From Verticillium longisporum (lineage: Eukaryota > Ascomycota > Sordariomycetes > Glomerellales > Plectosphaerellaceae), in contig JAETXT010000001.1 in the NCBI GenBank assembly GCA_019188255.1, forward strand, positions 992,001 through 1,056,000: DNA of 64,000 nt, read 5' to 3'. The notes below the pieces were generated by a model. The model was not told where the DNA came from. It ran no database searches and saw nothing but the letters and a program-made list of their open reading frames with translations. A program made the translations under genes and the position numbers. Of the stretch, positions 10,810 to 22,438 are shown piece after piece. Position 1 is the stretch's first letter; every line of letters starts with the position of its first letter.

Positions 10810-13800
10810 TCACAGCACAACATCACCAACCTCGCCCTGCTTCAGCGCCTCGAGCAATGCCCTCGCCGTGTCCCGATCCGTCCTCTCCTCCTCCCCCGCC
10901 GCCATCTCCGCCCACGCCCCGTCCATCCACTCGGCCGCCTCCCCGCTGCTCTGAGCCATCAAAGTACATGCCGTCAAAGTCGCCCCCGGAACTGGGCGAC
11001 ACGCCGTGCAGGGGGAACGCAGCCATGACCTCCGCAGCGAGACCCGCGATGCCGTCCGAGGACATGTCATCGCCGCCGCCGCCGCCCATCATGTCAATGT
11101 CCATGGCGAGATCGTAGACCTGGTGGGGCGAAGTCGCGTCCGTCGTGCTCTCGACCGAGTGATCGCCCGCCGAGGCTGGCGATGTCGTCGACGTATCCTC
11201 GTCGGAGTGAACGGCTGTCACAACGCCGGGCTGAAGATGGAAGAGGGACGGGCGGAGAGTGCCTGCGTCAAAGTCGACGGCGTGGAGGGCGCTCGCGTGG
11301 GAGAAGGCGTGGTTCTGGGCCATTGCAGCAGCAGCTGCGGCGGCTGCGGCTGCCTCGCTGCGCTTCTGCTCGATGAGGGTGCGCAGTGCATTAAAGCCGC
11401 CTGTGAAGAGGCCGCGCAGCGAGACGGGAAAGTCGCCATCTTCGGGCAAGCGGCCCTTGGAGAGGGCGAGATCCATGGTGAGGGCGAGGCGAAGGTAGGA
11501 GGATGGCTGGGACGCCAGAATGTCGGTCGGAAATGGCCGAGCCGTCTGCTTGGTTGTTTGCGCCGTCGGCGGGCGGGTCGATTTGCGCGAGGTTGACAAT
11601 GTGGCGGATCGTCTCCGAGACCAGGTCCACGCCGTCGTATTGTGGTTGATACGTCTTCATGGCTTCGATTAGAATGTTGAGCCGGTGCTGCTTCAGAGCG
11701 GACTGCGTATTTGGGTCAATCGCCGAGGACCCGGACGATCTTTGCGCGGAGGAGGAGAGCTTGACGTCGAGGATATGGAGGACCAGTGGTAGGGCCGTAC
11801 ACGCTACCGCACTGATGGGCAGCCAACGGGCGAGTCGGAGGTGAATGAGCTCCTTCAGACACTCTGTGACGCCCGAAGCTGCGTCCTGAAGCTCGTGGCG
11901 GTTCTCGCCAATGATGGCCAGGTCGCGGGAGGGGATCGAACTAAAGGAGGGCGCGGCAGCTGTAATGGCGAGGTGAAGGACTTCGTGGTGACTGAGAACG
12001 ACACGGCTCGAACTGGTGGGATGTTAGTGGGGGTTCTAGAGGTGCCAAAAGCGCCGTCCGACTTACTGGTAATACATGTACATTAGGTTGGTGTACAGAA
12101 TGACCGAGTCGTGTTGAAACTCCTTTCCACCGCCCCCCGCGTTCATGCGGGCGACTGAACCACCGCCAAACATGGGAAACCGCAGCGTGGCGCTCTTGTA
12201 CCACCGGCGCAAGTCGATCTTGTACTCGCGAAGCTTGTCTTGCTCCTCGGTCTTTAGTTCGCGGCCCCATCCGGGGCTGTCGTCGATGGGGAACACCAGG
12301 ATCAGGATATCTGTCAGAACGACGCAAAGCTCGACCAGTTGCTCCAATATCTCTGCGAGGCAGCGTTTCGTCCCCGGGTTGTAGACGCGCGAGCGCTCAA
12401 TCTCATCCGAAAGGTCGGCGTATCCGAGGATGCTGTTCTTGTCAAAATCGAAATGGGCGCGCGTGATATGAAGAGGCCGGCGGATCCCGAGGCCCATGAT
12501 CCTATCGCGGGTGATGCAGCACCACCACAAGCGCTTGAGCGTGTTCTGAATGTGGGTGGGCGCGGCGTCGTAGTGATGGGCCTCTGCCGTCTTGGCGTTC
12601 TGGATCGCGATCGCGAGCCACTGTGTGTTCGGTTTTCGGAAGCTGTGCGAGGCCGGTGCGGACCAGTGCGTCAGGAGTAAAGCGGCCTGGGCTATGGACA
12701 AGGGTGAAGATTCGGTTTCGAGGTCGTAGAGGAGCTTGGCTCGTCGGTAGAAGGATGCTCGGGCGGCGCGGATGGTCGGGTACCCCAGGGCCTTGATCGA
12801 TTGACGAGAGACGAACTAGACAAAGTATTAGCACATCCGATGAAACATGGTTTGAAGAACAGACTGACGTTAGCCGTCGAAAAGAGCATGGCTTGGAACA
12901 CTAGTAACGAGATTCGCTCTTGTTGCAAGCCCTTTGAACCTCCGTTGCAGTACATGTCCCAAAAGTCGCCTTCATTCAGGAGCGGGAGCATGGGGTGAAC
13001 GTGGAGGAAGTACTGCTGGACAAACTCATCAAGGATCGCCCTCGTTGGCATCCGCAGGCAGCCTTGAAGTTCGAGGAAGTTGACATCCTGGGGAGGAATG
13101 TAATGAATGTTGCCAATGGCGAGGAAGGGGTAATAGGAGTACGTGACGTCGGAGGTCATGATGGACTTTTGCGGCTGCTCTGACGTACTTGTCCATTGTG
13201 TTGCTGGTAATGGGTTGAAGGAATTGGAGACGGAAAAGGTGTTTGCGAAGGCTCCTTTGGTGCTCGTCGCCGCAGGATTGTTGGTATGGGATGTTTTGGG
13301 AGGTTGATGATCGTGGTGGCATGAGCCATGGTTCTCTATCGATTTTGGTTGCGACGCTTCGCCAATGGCCTCTGGTGATGAGTCGTCAACGAGACCGGCG
13401 AGTTCCCGACTGGCCAGGTCCCGGGACGCTGTGGAGTGTTCATGAAGGCCCTTACCATCATCGCGAACCACAGGTGGATTCACGTGATGTGTGGCAGCAG
13501 TGTCCGCTGCATGCTGGTGAGTCTCATCGCCCTGGTGAGGGGGATATGAACTTTGTGTTTTCCCTGCATCCTCAGGCGGCGGCCGTCTGTTTCTCACAGT
13601 TAGATGGACTCAAATCCAGACTTGTCCAGCAAGAAGACAAGACAAAAGATGGCGCGTATATACTCACAACCTTGACGCTCGGCCAGTGACAACACAACTC
13701 TCGCTGTCGAGATAGCAGTTCATGCACGGGCGTCCTCGTTGAGAAACATCACACCTCACTTTCCTCGCGCGGCACGACAAACAGGCTTTGGGGGCTCGCT

Positions 13801-13861
13801 TGCGAGTCTTGGCCGGGGCCTTGGCCGTGGCCTCGACAGTTGCTGTCTGCCTGGTAGCCAT
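10810..13861 (-). CDS. Zn2Cys6 transcription factor, cutinase factor 1/FarA-FarB family
   Basis: Exons 13861-13668, 13592-12869, 12815-12067 and 12012 onward are joined by introns of 75, 53 and 54 nt with canonical ends. The Zn2Cys6 finger is at residues 26-56 (ACLSCRARKVRCD, then CMNC and CVV), followed by a His/Ser-rich linker and the fungal transcription factor middle homology region (YPFLAIGNIHYIPP, FVQQYFLHVHPMLPLLNEGDFWD, RLWWCCITRDRIMGLGIRRP). These segments match the family of cutinase transcription factor 1 and the fatty-acid regulators FarA/FarB, which activate beta-oxidation, lipase and cutinase genes in the nucleus. Two frame discontinuities occur in the last exon. Near 11550 the frame ending NLAQIDPP must switch to the one reading ILASQPSSYLRLALTMDLAL. 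Near 10960 it must switch to the one ending EALKQGEVGDVVL. Without the second switch the protein ends at 10823. A 52-nt GT-AG segment (11597-11546) could remove the first break but would delete conserved residues, so small indels are more likely. Confidence 0.83.
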
Positions 13862-15255
13862 TCTGGGCCGAGGGTTGAGAAGGGGGTTCGAGGTAGATAT
13901 TCTCTCTGTTCATGCGTGGGAAAGAATCGACCGAGGTGAACAAGGGCAAACCAACTCTTGACGAGGTAAAGAAAATCGGGAGGAGGACGAGGATAAAAAG
14001 GTCACCGTGGAACACCAGGAGGCGCGTCAGTTTGGGGGAATCTGGATGGAGCCAAAGCCAAGATGATCCAAGCACGGTACCTTGAGGCCAGGGTAGACCA
14101 CTATCACACTTGGCGGGACTGCGGGGTGTGGATAGAGCCACCCGCGGATCTGGAAATGAGGGGGAAATGGAGTTAAAGAGGATTAGAATATCGAGGATGG
14201 GTCGTCGGTAACCCGAGAACGGGCAAGCGGCTCGTCGTGGGACATGCTTGAGATGCTCTAGCTTCAGGAGAGGAGGGGGCGTCATCGTCCAAGCTCACGT
14301 TGCTGCTCTTGCTTGGTAATAACTGCTCTCGCTTCGCAAGGAACTGAGCAGCACCGGCATTCCCGTTTCTGTCAACAGGTGGTGCTCGTCCTATCGCCGA
14401 ACGGACTTAACAGAGTGGCTTTGGTCGAAACATATATTCATGTCAAGTCGATGCCACTGTTGAACGTTTCTCGAGGCCAGCCGTGTCCTCGTCCTTGTGC
14501 CATAGGTCTCACTCGCACCACACCACCTTGGCTTAAGTCCGATGACTGAATACGCTTAGGGTCGCGAATCGCCCAACGAGTTTGGGGCGGTTTGGAGTGG
14601 CGCGAGCCGGGGGTTCGCTGGAGTGACTGATTCCCTGACGCCGAAGCTCAGGCTGATGCTGGAGCTCAGGAAAGTGAGAGTCGAGGGCACCTTGGTGGTG
14701 TTGAGCCAGGAGCGAAAGTGGAAACGATTTGCCGAAGAGCCTTGGGCCAGCCCGGCAAACGAGAACCCGCAGGTCCGGGGCAGGGCGGGTGCAAGGCCGC
14801 TGACTCAGTGAGCGAGCGTCTTGGCAGTCCCTCAGCAGTAATGACTGAGTCAGGAATTCTTCGTCTTGATCTTAAATTGGCCGTTGCATCGAAAGCTGAA
14901 TCATTGGGTTTTGTGTGACGAAGGGTTTCTTGACAGGATGTCTTGAAGGTTTTCACAAGAGTTGACCAAGGGCAAGAAGGATGGACGCGTCCCGTCAGCA
15001 AGGACCCCAGCTTCCCCAGAACCTGGCTTACTCACACGGCAAGGTGAGGCAAGGTGAGGCAAGGTGAAGACCGGGCAAGGTGAAGACACCGAGGCGCCGC
15101 CTCACCGACAGATGTTCTGGTTCTGGGTTAGGGCCAGTGAAGTCCATCGATTTGACGTAACCGATGGGAGGAGCATCTTCTGATGCCCGAATACTGTGTG
15201 TTGCTATGACTGCACCAATGTAACGGGGACTCGCTCATGTCAGTGTGCCAGGGTC
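13862..15255. other. Divergent promoter region with a short tandem repeat
   Basis: This separates the minus-strand regulator gene from the plus-strand agmatinase. It is long enough (1.4 kb) to hold both promoters. The only clear structure is the repeat at 15039-15087. Remaining open frames look incidental. Confidence 0.5.
15039..15087 (+). repeat. Short tandem repeat, GGCAAGGTGA unit
   Basis: Three exact 10-bp copies followed by a variant copy after a short spacer. Simple-sequence character; no coding role seen. Confidence 0.85.
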
Positions 15256-15267
15256 ATGAAAGTTAAC

Positions 15268-16602
15268 ATGAAAGTCCTCAGCCTCCTCTTGCCTCTCCTC
15301 CACTCGTGCTGGGCTTCGCATCCACCCAGGGCCCAGGTCCCCCTCCCCTGCTTGACAATGACAATGTCGATCTGACCAATAGCAACCACTACTCCGGCAT
15401 CAGGACATTCGCGAACTGCCGTATGTCAATTGCTTTTCCAACCGAGACGCAAAGGACCACAAGTACGACATTGCCATCCTCGGCGCCCCTCATGACACTG
15501 TTCGTTCACTTCATGCTGCACCCGAACCCTGTAGCTATCATGTAGCTATCATCAGGTACTTACCCTGTACTGACCATGCCATAGACGACGACAGGCCGGC
15601 CAGGCGCTCGCTATGGCCCGTCTGGTATCAGAACCGGCAGCCAGCGCAAGGGACCCGAATGGAGCATCTACACTGGTACACTCCCCTCCCTCCCACACCG
15701 GACCTCCCTCGATGCTAACAAGCCCCAAAGGCCGCAACCCCCTCGCCGACTGGGCCACGGTAGTCGACTGCGGCGACGCCCACCTCACCTGGCTCGACAG
15801 CCGCGTCTCCCTCCAGCGCCTCGACAAGGCCCACGAGGTCCTCGCCGGCCGCCGCGCCGCCAACGCCTCCGTCTCGGCGACGCCGCGCATCCTCACGCTC
15901 GGCGGCGACCACACCACGACCCTGTCCGCCCTGCGCTCGACCTCGGCCCGCTGGGGCCCCGTCTCCGTCATCCATTTTGACAGCCACATCGACACCTGGG
16001 ACCCGGCCGTCCTCGGCGGCGACATATCCGACTACGCCGCCCTCAACCACGGCACCTTCCTGCACGTGGCCCACGAGGAGCGCCTCATCCTCAACTCGTC
16101 CGTCCACGCCGGCGTCCGTGCGCCGCTGGTGCGCCGAAAGGGCGATCTCCGCTACGCGCGCTGCGGCTTCGCCGTGGTCACGGCGTGGGACATTGACGCG
16201 CTCGGCGTCTAGGGCGTCGTTTCGAGGATCCGCGAACGCGTTGGCGAATTCGTTGGTGTACATCAGCGTCGATATCGATGTCCTTGATCCAGCCTTTGCG
16301 CCAGGTACGCTCCTGCCCTCTCTTCCCCGCCCCTGTCGAGATGCTGGGTGAGATGGTAGGAGAAACGGCGAGACTGACGCTGGGCAGGGACTGGTACGGC
16401 TGAACCTGGTGGCTGGTCTACGCGCGAGCTGCTGGCGATCCTGGACGGGCTTGAGGGCTTGCCTGTTGTGGGTGCGGATGTCGTTGAAGTGGCCCCGGCG
16501 TATGACACGAATGGCGAGATTACCGTGCTTGCTGCTGCTGAGATTGCGTACTCGCTGGTTGACCTCATGGTATTTCGGCCCGTGAAAGTCCAAGGCGGAT
16601 AA
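15268..16602 (+). pseudogene. Secreted agmatinase/arginase-family gene, multiply disrupted
   Basis: The ureohydrolase signature is unmistakable: GGDHTTTLSALR, HFDSHIDTWDP, NHGTFLH, a HAGVRAPL segment and, after the last intron, [24 protein letters not shown]. These supply the His and Asp ligands of the binuclear manganese site that hydrolyses agmatine or a related guanidino compound. The start at 15268 gives a signal peptide (MKVLSLLLPLLHSCWA), as in secreted fungal agmatinases. Introns fit at 15500-15584, 15676-15730 and 16305-16387. Intactness is poor: one base seems missing between the signal peptide and the mature part (about 15300-15345), another near 15418 (AACTGCCG where the family needs a Leu-Pro), TAG replaces a sense codon at 16210-16212 (GV-stop-GVV), and the frame shifts again near 16240. 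It is either a recent pseudogene or a poorly assembled gene. It converges on PRP17 with about 330 bp between stop codons. Confidence 0.8.
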
Positions 16603-16933
16603 CGGGAAGTGATGTGAGCCTTCTCGACAGATCGCTGCTAGATAAGACTTGGAGTCTATTCCAAGGTTGGAGGTCCCATTGAACGAAACTTCAGCTATTC
16701 CACTCTGCTGCGAATGAGGCCAAGAGACGGAGAGACCAAAAAAAAAAAAACCCTTTTCAGACCTCGTACTTGAGCAGGCAATCCAGCATCCACTAGCGAA
16801 TCCCGCAACGCAGCAAGCAAGAAAAGGCGAAGGATATCGATTGGGAGGATTCTGAACTGCCACCCTGTTTTTACAAAGCCACGCCAAACGCCCAACAATG
16901 CTACCATGCCAATAGTACACAACAACCCAGACC
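16603..16933. other. Convergent 3' intergenic region with a 12-A run
   Basis: No gene. It contains the 3' ends of the agmatinase locus and PRP17 and an A run at about 16739-16750. Confidence 0.55.
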
Positions 16934-18591
16934 CTAATCCCAGTACCTGATAAGCCCGTCCATGCCAGCCGACACAAACTTGCTCGACTCCTGCGGGTGC
17001 CACGCGACGCACCTGACAGCCTCGTCGCCGGCCTTGAGCTTGTGGTACATCTTGCACGTCTTCCAGTCCCAAAGGCGACGAAGCCGAGCGTGTCGCCCGA
17101 CGCGAGGAACTGCCCGTCGTGGCTGACGGCCACGTCGATGGCCGTGCCGGCATTGTTGTGGCCGCGATACGACTTTTTGCGGTTCTGGCGGAACTTGTCG
17201 TTGGCGCCGTAGACGACAATCTGGTTGTCCGAGCTCTGGTACGCGACGTACTTGCCGCTCGGGTGCGGCGCCGCCCGCGTCATCGGGTACATGTACGGCT
17301 CGGCGATGTACTTGATCGGCACGGGAATGTTGTAGTCCCACGCGCGCAGCGACTTGTCGTCCGACGTTGTCATGAAGCGGCGGCCCTCGTCGACGAACGT
17401 GATGGTGTTGATGGCGGCCAAGTGGTGGTCTGTCAGGGGTTAGTTTGGGGGGGTTCACCAAGGTGAAGGAATTTATATATAAAAAAGACGCACCGTATTC
17501 CTGGACGATTTCGTTGCCCGCCCTCGTGTCCCACTGCACAATCTTCTTGTCCGACATGCCGGCGACAAACTCGTGCGCGTGCTCGGCCGTCGGGTTGAAG
17601 CGCACCACGTGGGGCGTCTTGCCTGTCGAGAACCGGCTGATACACGTGCCCGTCTCCGTGTCCCAGAGCTTGATCTGCCGGTCAAAACTCGCCGACAGAA
17701 ACTGCGTACCGTCAATGTTGAACGTCGCGTCCGAAATGGCCTTTGTGTGTCCGGAATACGTCCGCAGGAGCTCCCGCTGGTGGTACACGTCCCATATCTT
17801 GACCGTCGAGTCCGCCGAGGCCGAGAGGAGCAGGTGGCCCGACTCGGGGAAGAAGTCCGCCGCCGTGACGTTCTTGGCGTGGACCTTCCAGACGTGGGTC
17901 TGCCGCTATGGGATAAAGTTGGTGATGCTGCCGACGTCCTTGCGCAGGTCGACGTCCAGGTCCTGGGGCACGAGCATGTTGGTCCGGCCCTGGGAGACGC
18001 GCTCGGCGGACCCATGGAACGTCGTCGGCTCCTCGACGAGCGCCTCGGCCTCCTTGGGCGCGCGAGAGCCGACTCGGGCGCCTGCAGGACGGTGCCGCTC
18101 TCGACGACGTCGTCCTCGTCCGTCACCTCCTCGTACTCCTCGTCGCTCGCGAGCGCCTCGCCCTCGCCCACAATCTCGTACTCGGCCCGCTTGTACCGCG
18201 CCCAGGGCCCGACGTAGGCGCCGTCGCCCTCGGCGATCGCCGCGTCGCCCTTGCCCTCGCGGCCCGCGCGTATCCTCTCGGCCTCCTGCTTCACCTGTGC
18301 GCCGCTCTGGTATTCCCGTTCCGGCCCGCCCTTGCGTTCGATGGCGCGGTGCTTGCTGCGGAAGGTGTGCTCCGACACGTGCGTCTCCTCGGCGAAGCCC
18401 GTGAGGACGTTCTTCCGCTTGAGGGCGTTGTTGGCGCTCTCGTCCTTGAAGGGGTTTGCGGGGCCCATCCGTGGTCGCGCGAGGTCCTCGCCCGAGTAGG
18501 GGACGACGGCATGGTCGGCCTCGGCTTCTCGTCGTACGATCAGCGCATCCTGGGGCGCCATGTTCGGCGGGTAGTCTCCGAAGCCGGACAT
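16934..18591 (-). CDS. PRP17: Pre-mRNA splicing factor PRP17/CDC40, WD40 protein, disrupted frame
   Basis: The N-terminal half (MSGFGDYPPN onward) and seven WD repeats match the second-step spliceosome factor Prp17/Cdc40. Diagnostic segments are GHLLLSASADSTVKIWD, DGTQFLSASFDRQIKLWD, FVAGMSDKKIVQWD, INTITFVDEGRRFMTTSDDKSLRAWD and the terminal GLIRYWD. One intron (17493-17430, 64 nt) joins VQEY to DHHLAA in frame. Three defects interrupt the model. A missing C near 18056 (CGCCCAAGG) breaks ARP from KEAEALVEEP. An in-frame TAG lies at 17908-17906, in the sequence reading FIP-stop-RQTHVW. A missing T near 17071 breaks GFVAF from WDWKTCKMYHKLKA. Everything between is conserved, so the protein was under constraint until very recently. 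Assembly error is the simplest explanation, because loss of Prp17 would be costly to a genome with this many introns. Expected length is about 530 residues. Confidence 0.87.
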
Positions 18592-19385
18592 TTTGGGCGA
18601 CCTGTCGTGAGGGGATGGCGGCACGTGAAGTCTGTCGTTTGGGCGATTAGGCAGGGGGGAGGGCAGGTTACAAAATGTTTCGTCCTCTGTCGCGGTTGGC
18701 AGAGGTTTGACGTGACGTAGGAAACAGGAGGTCACGTGATCGCAAATGAGATTCAAGCTCGAACGTCTCCACTTGGCGGCCACAGAACAGGATTCGACGG
18801 GAGCTGGCGATGGATGGAGAATACGAGGCAGCACGCGGTATGCTACCTGTCACGGCAATGCTTACACAATTAAAGAGGGATCACTGTTTGTCAAGATGGT
18901 TGTCATTACTCAATCCTATGCCACGCGCCCCCGGCTTCAGGCTGGAAACCTGCCTGCAAGCAACAGAAAACAGATACAAAGGTATTGGTCTTCGCATCAT
19001 AACCTCCCAATTCCCAAACAACTGAATGAGTCTCACATGTAAACCTGAGCACCTCGTCATCGACCGCGTAGTAGAGGGGGCTGGACCTGTGTAGTCCATG
19101 CACACCTCTATTCCTTTTTTTTGGTCGCCGTCTCGTCGGTGTTGTCAGACGTTACCCCATATCACAAACACCGCCGCTCCGCCCCCTTTCCTGCTGGTAT
19201 CATGACCGTGTCTAGTCCGGTTGCCCGGTACGCCTTTGCCTAGCGCACCCTCGAAAGTAGCCCTCTCAAGCGCATCTAGGGGTTAGTCGTTCGTCCATCG
19301 TCTCGTCCGGTTTCGTATCGTGCCGCGAGAATGTCGCGCTGTGTGCCGAAGGCCGTCTGCGTCGATGCTGGAAAGCGCAGGGCGC
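18592..19385. other. Intergenic region, PRP17 promoter and ERV14 3' region
   Basis: No further gene is recognised. The T run at 19113-19120 and pyrimidine-rich sequence around 19120-19200 are typical of non-coding flanks. Confidence 0.5.
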
Positions 19386-20008
19386 TTATTTGGTGTCGTC
19401 TCGGATGAGAGCGACAATCATGCTGTAGAGGTAGAAGAAGAAGAGCAAAAGGTGGAAACCAAGCTTGACGAAGGATTCCTGCGCAGCGAGTCAGTCTGTG
19501 TCCGGTTGAGTGCGCTCGTCCTGGAAGAGTTCACCTTCTTATGCACGTTCAGCTTCCTGAAGATCTCGGTGGCGTCCAGCAGGTGGGTGTTCTCAGCGAT
19601 CCTGTCACAGCGTCAGTAAGAATTCTTCGCGCCAAGGGCAGGGGCAGTCGTACTTCTTGACATTCCACGCAAGGAGGGGAAGGTTGAGGATCAGAGGCAG
19701 CCAGTATCCGTTGATGAGGAAGAGGAACGTCATGAAACCATGGACGGCAGCCTCGGGGATGATGTAGGTGTTCAGGCGGTTGCAGAGGTCGATGGGGTTG
19801 ATGTAGTCGCTGCGCGTGCCACAAGGTTAGCCATGGTTCAGCCCTGGGAGGAGAGGGCGCTGCTGTGGCGAGACGTCAGGCGCAGCAGCAAGGAGGAGGG
19901 CGCGTACCATTCCAGATCGCTGTACATGATGGTGAAGAAGACTTGAAGGAACAGGTTGACGGCGTTGATCAACACCGCAAAGAGGTATAACCACGCCTCG
20001 CCGGACAT
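19386..20008 (-). CDS. ERV14: ERV14/cornichon family ER cargo receptor
   Basis: Four exons (20008-19908, 19809-19654, 19601-19535, 19478-19386) are separated by introns of 98, 52 and 56 nt. Spliced, they give exactly 138 residues, the usual Erv14 length. The sequence shows three hydrophobic segments: [21 protein letters not shown] at 5-25, the segment [18 protein letters not shown], and [17 protein letters not shown] near the end. Family motifs are [22 protein letters not shown] and [19 protein letters not shown]. Erv14 sits in COPII vesicles and recruits many plasma-membrane proteins for export from the ER. All junctions keep one open frame and no residue looks aberrant. The gene is short and split into small exons, so it is easy to overlook. 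Confidence 0.95.
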
Positions 20009-21058
20009 TTTGACGGTTGGTAGTTCTGTCGAACAAAGAAGTCGTTTGTGTTGCTGGTCTGTGTCAAGGGGGAACCAAGGTCACTACTCGAACACTGTCG
20101 AGATCGGTGGCGGTTGGGGGAGGGGAGCTGCTGGTAGCTGCCGTGTGCGGACAGAGCTCGAGGGTCGGAGAGGGAAGAGGTCCGAGGATGATACTTCTCA
20201 AGACGAGTCGGGTTCTGCGACGGATCCTGTTGCCTGGAAGAGCCAAGTGAACAGGTTGTGAGATCGCAAAGTCGAACGTGGTGTTGATGGTGGGAAAATT
20301 GAGAGGTGGGCAGTGGAAATCGGGGAAACTGGGGCGAGACGGCTGATGATGAATGATGAAAGACCTGGACCCGGAGGCGGCTCGATGGCCTTGCCTGGTC
20401 CCTCCTCCCCGGGGCACGCTGGTGTGATGGGCGCTGCTGGGTGCTGGGTGCTGGGTGCTGGGTGCTGGGTGCTGGAGCTGGCTGGCGTGTGGAGTGGCCC
20501 TGGCCAGTCGCCGGTGGTCGGTGGCCGGTTCGGTGGACACCGAATTTTAATCGCGCGGCGGCCAATCCAGCCCATCAGCAACTGTTCGCTTGCGGAGGCG
20601 CGCTACAACCACTGTTTTCGGGGACTCCTTGGGGCGCTCTGGCCACCCGGGACTCCCCTGTACCGTGCATCCGCCAGGGAGCCCGCTCGGTTGGTGCAAG
20701 GTGTGCTGGTCCCCTGCGGGTGGTTGGGCGAGCAGGGGAGGAGGGGCAATCCTGGAGCACCCGACCACAGGGTGCAAGAGGGCTAGCTAGTAGAAGGGAT
20801 TCATCATCACGCAGGTGGCTGGGTGATCCCCCCCCCAGCCTGATTGACAGCTCAGTCGTCACGTCACCGAGGCCAGATAAGAGGCACATGTCCACATGCT
20901 CATGTCGGCATCGACGTCTGCCTGGTGCCTGACCATATGCCAGCCAAGGGCTTAGATCGGAACAAAACTCTTCTCCCACCTGCTGCCACGCAGCTCGCTG
21001 TCTATGCTCCCTAAACGCCCTCATCCACTGAATATGCTCGCCCACCGGCATCGAATCA
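20009..21058. other. Intergenic region with simple repeats
   Basis: This holds the ERV14 promoter and the 3' flank of the aminopeptidase gene. Open frames across 20313-20932 are produced by the GGGTGCT repeat and are not credible genes. Confidence 0.5.
20434..20477 (+). repeat. GGGTGCT simple repeat
   Basis: About five copies of a 7-bp GGGTGCT unit in tandem, in the upstream region of ERV14. Confidence 0.85.
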
Positions 21059-22438
21059 CTATGCGCTTCCATTTGCCGCGACTTCGGGCATCGGGATGGG
21101 TCCACCGGGCGAGTCCGCAGTCCTGGCTGTCAAGACCTCGACTCCGTCTTCCGTCACGAGCAGGGTGTGTTCTGTTCCGACGTGTCAGCACGGCTGTGTA
21201 ATGTCTGTTCTGACCATGATGTGACTTACCAAACTGCGCCGTTCTCTTGCCGTCAATCGTCGTGCTCGTCCAGTTGTCGGGCCAGGTCACATCGCGGTAC
21301 TTGCCAAGCGCAATCATGGGCTCAATCGTAAACGTCATGCCGGGCTTGCACTCGCCCACCGCCTTGTTCTTGGCGTAGTGAGGCACGTTGGGCGGACCGT
21401 GGAAGAGCTTGTTGATGCCGTGGCCACAGTATGTGCGAATGACGCTGCAGTTCTTCGCCTTGGCGTGCTTCTCGATGATGTTGCCAAACTCGCGGATCAG
21501 GGTGCCTGGCTTGACGGCGGCGATGGAAAGATCGAGGCACTCGCGCGCCGTCTCGACAACCCTGACCGCATCCGGGTCCGCCTTGGCCCTGTCGCCGACG
21601 TAGTATGTCTCGTTCAGATCGCCATGGTAGCCGCCGTGGAAGAGTGACACGTCAATGTTGAGGATATCGCCGTCCATCAGAAGGCGCTGGTCGGGAATGC
21701 CGTGGCAGATGACCTCGTTGGGCGACGTGCAGACGGACTTGGGGAAGTGGTTGTAGTTGAGCGGCGAGGGGTAAGCCTGGCCATGGAGGGTCAGCAACTC
21801 TTTTTGTGTTGTACCGTCCGATCCTTGTACCCACGTCTCTTTCAATGCACGCCTTGTGGACGACCTCGTCGATGTAGTCGGTTGTCACGCCAGGCTTGAT
21901 CGCGGCAGCCGCAATGTCGAGGACCTCGCGCGACAACCGGCACACCTTGCGCATGGCGGCAATGCCCTTGGCATCGAGAATCTCCGCCTTGTTCCTGTTG
22001 ATGATGGACCTGCTGTACTTGGGGATACCATCCTCAGACCAGTCGGGGTGCGGGATGTGTTTCGGGACGGTGCGCTTTGCGGAGAGGGGGTAGACGGGGC
22101 GCAGGGAGCCGGTGTAAGGGTAGGTCGGGAAGGGGTTGAAGTAACCGGTCTCTGGGTCAGGTTTAGAGACTACGCTCGGCGGGAGGATGTGGTGGAGTAT
22201 ACTTGTCTGCGACTTGTGCATGCTCTTGTGGGTTCCCTTGGAGACTGTCAGCAGTGTGTCGGGCGATCAGCGCAGGCGGCGATCGCGAGCTCACCCAGTT
22301 CTTCTTGAAGCAGTCCTGCGAGCAAAAGAAGCTGTCCTTGATGCCGACCTTCAGGCACGTTGGACATTGCAAAGAGCCGGCATCGTTGGAGCAGTCCTCG
22401 CCCATGCACTTGCGCTTCGCGGGGGGTTCTTCAGCCAT
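21059..22438 (-). CDS. MAP1: Methionine aminopeptidase type 1 with N-terminal zinc finger
   Basis: Four exons (22438-22295, 22236-21835, 21776-21230, 21171-21059) are split by three introns of exactly 58 nt each and give 401 residues. The N-terminus carries the MYND-like zinc finger of eukaryotic MetAP1 ([23 protein letters not shown]), which docks the enzyme on ribosomes. The pita-bread catalytic domain has the five metal ligands in order: Asp in LNIDVSLF, Asp in HGDLNETY, His in GHGINKLFH, Glu in FTIEPMI and Glu in the EDGVEVLT strand. The enzyme removes the initiator methionine co-translationally in the cytosol. The short tail after the last metal-binding strand is variable. The model is intact from start to stop. 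Confidence 0.95.

Noticed and set aside
11546..11597. A 52-nt intron in the last exon of the Zn2Cys6 gene
   Set aside because: It has GT and AG ends and would restore the frame, but the donor is weak (GTCAAC) and the removed residues look conserved in the family; kept only as an alternative.
15715..17421. A 568-codon open frame on the minus strand across the agmatinase
   Set aside because: It mixes a true PRP17 segment at its start with antisense of the agmatinase exons and intron. Both real genes have clear motifs, so the long frame is a by-product of GC-rich codon bias.
20313..20932. Open frames of about 160 codons
   Set aside because: Created by the GGGTGCT repeat; the reading in other frames is equally open.
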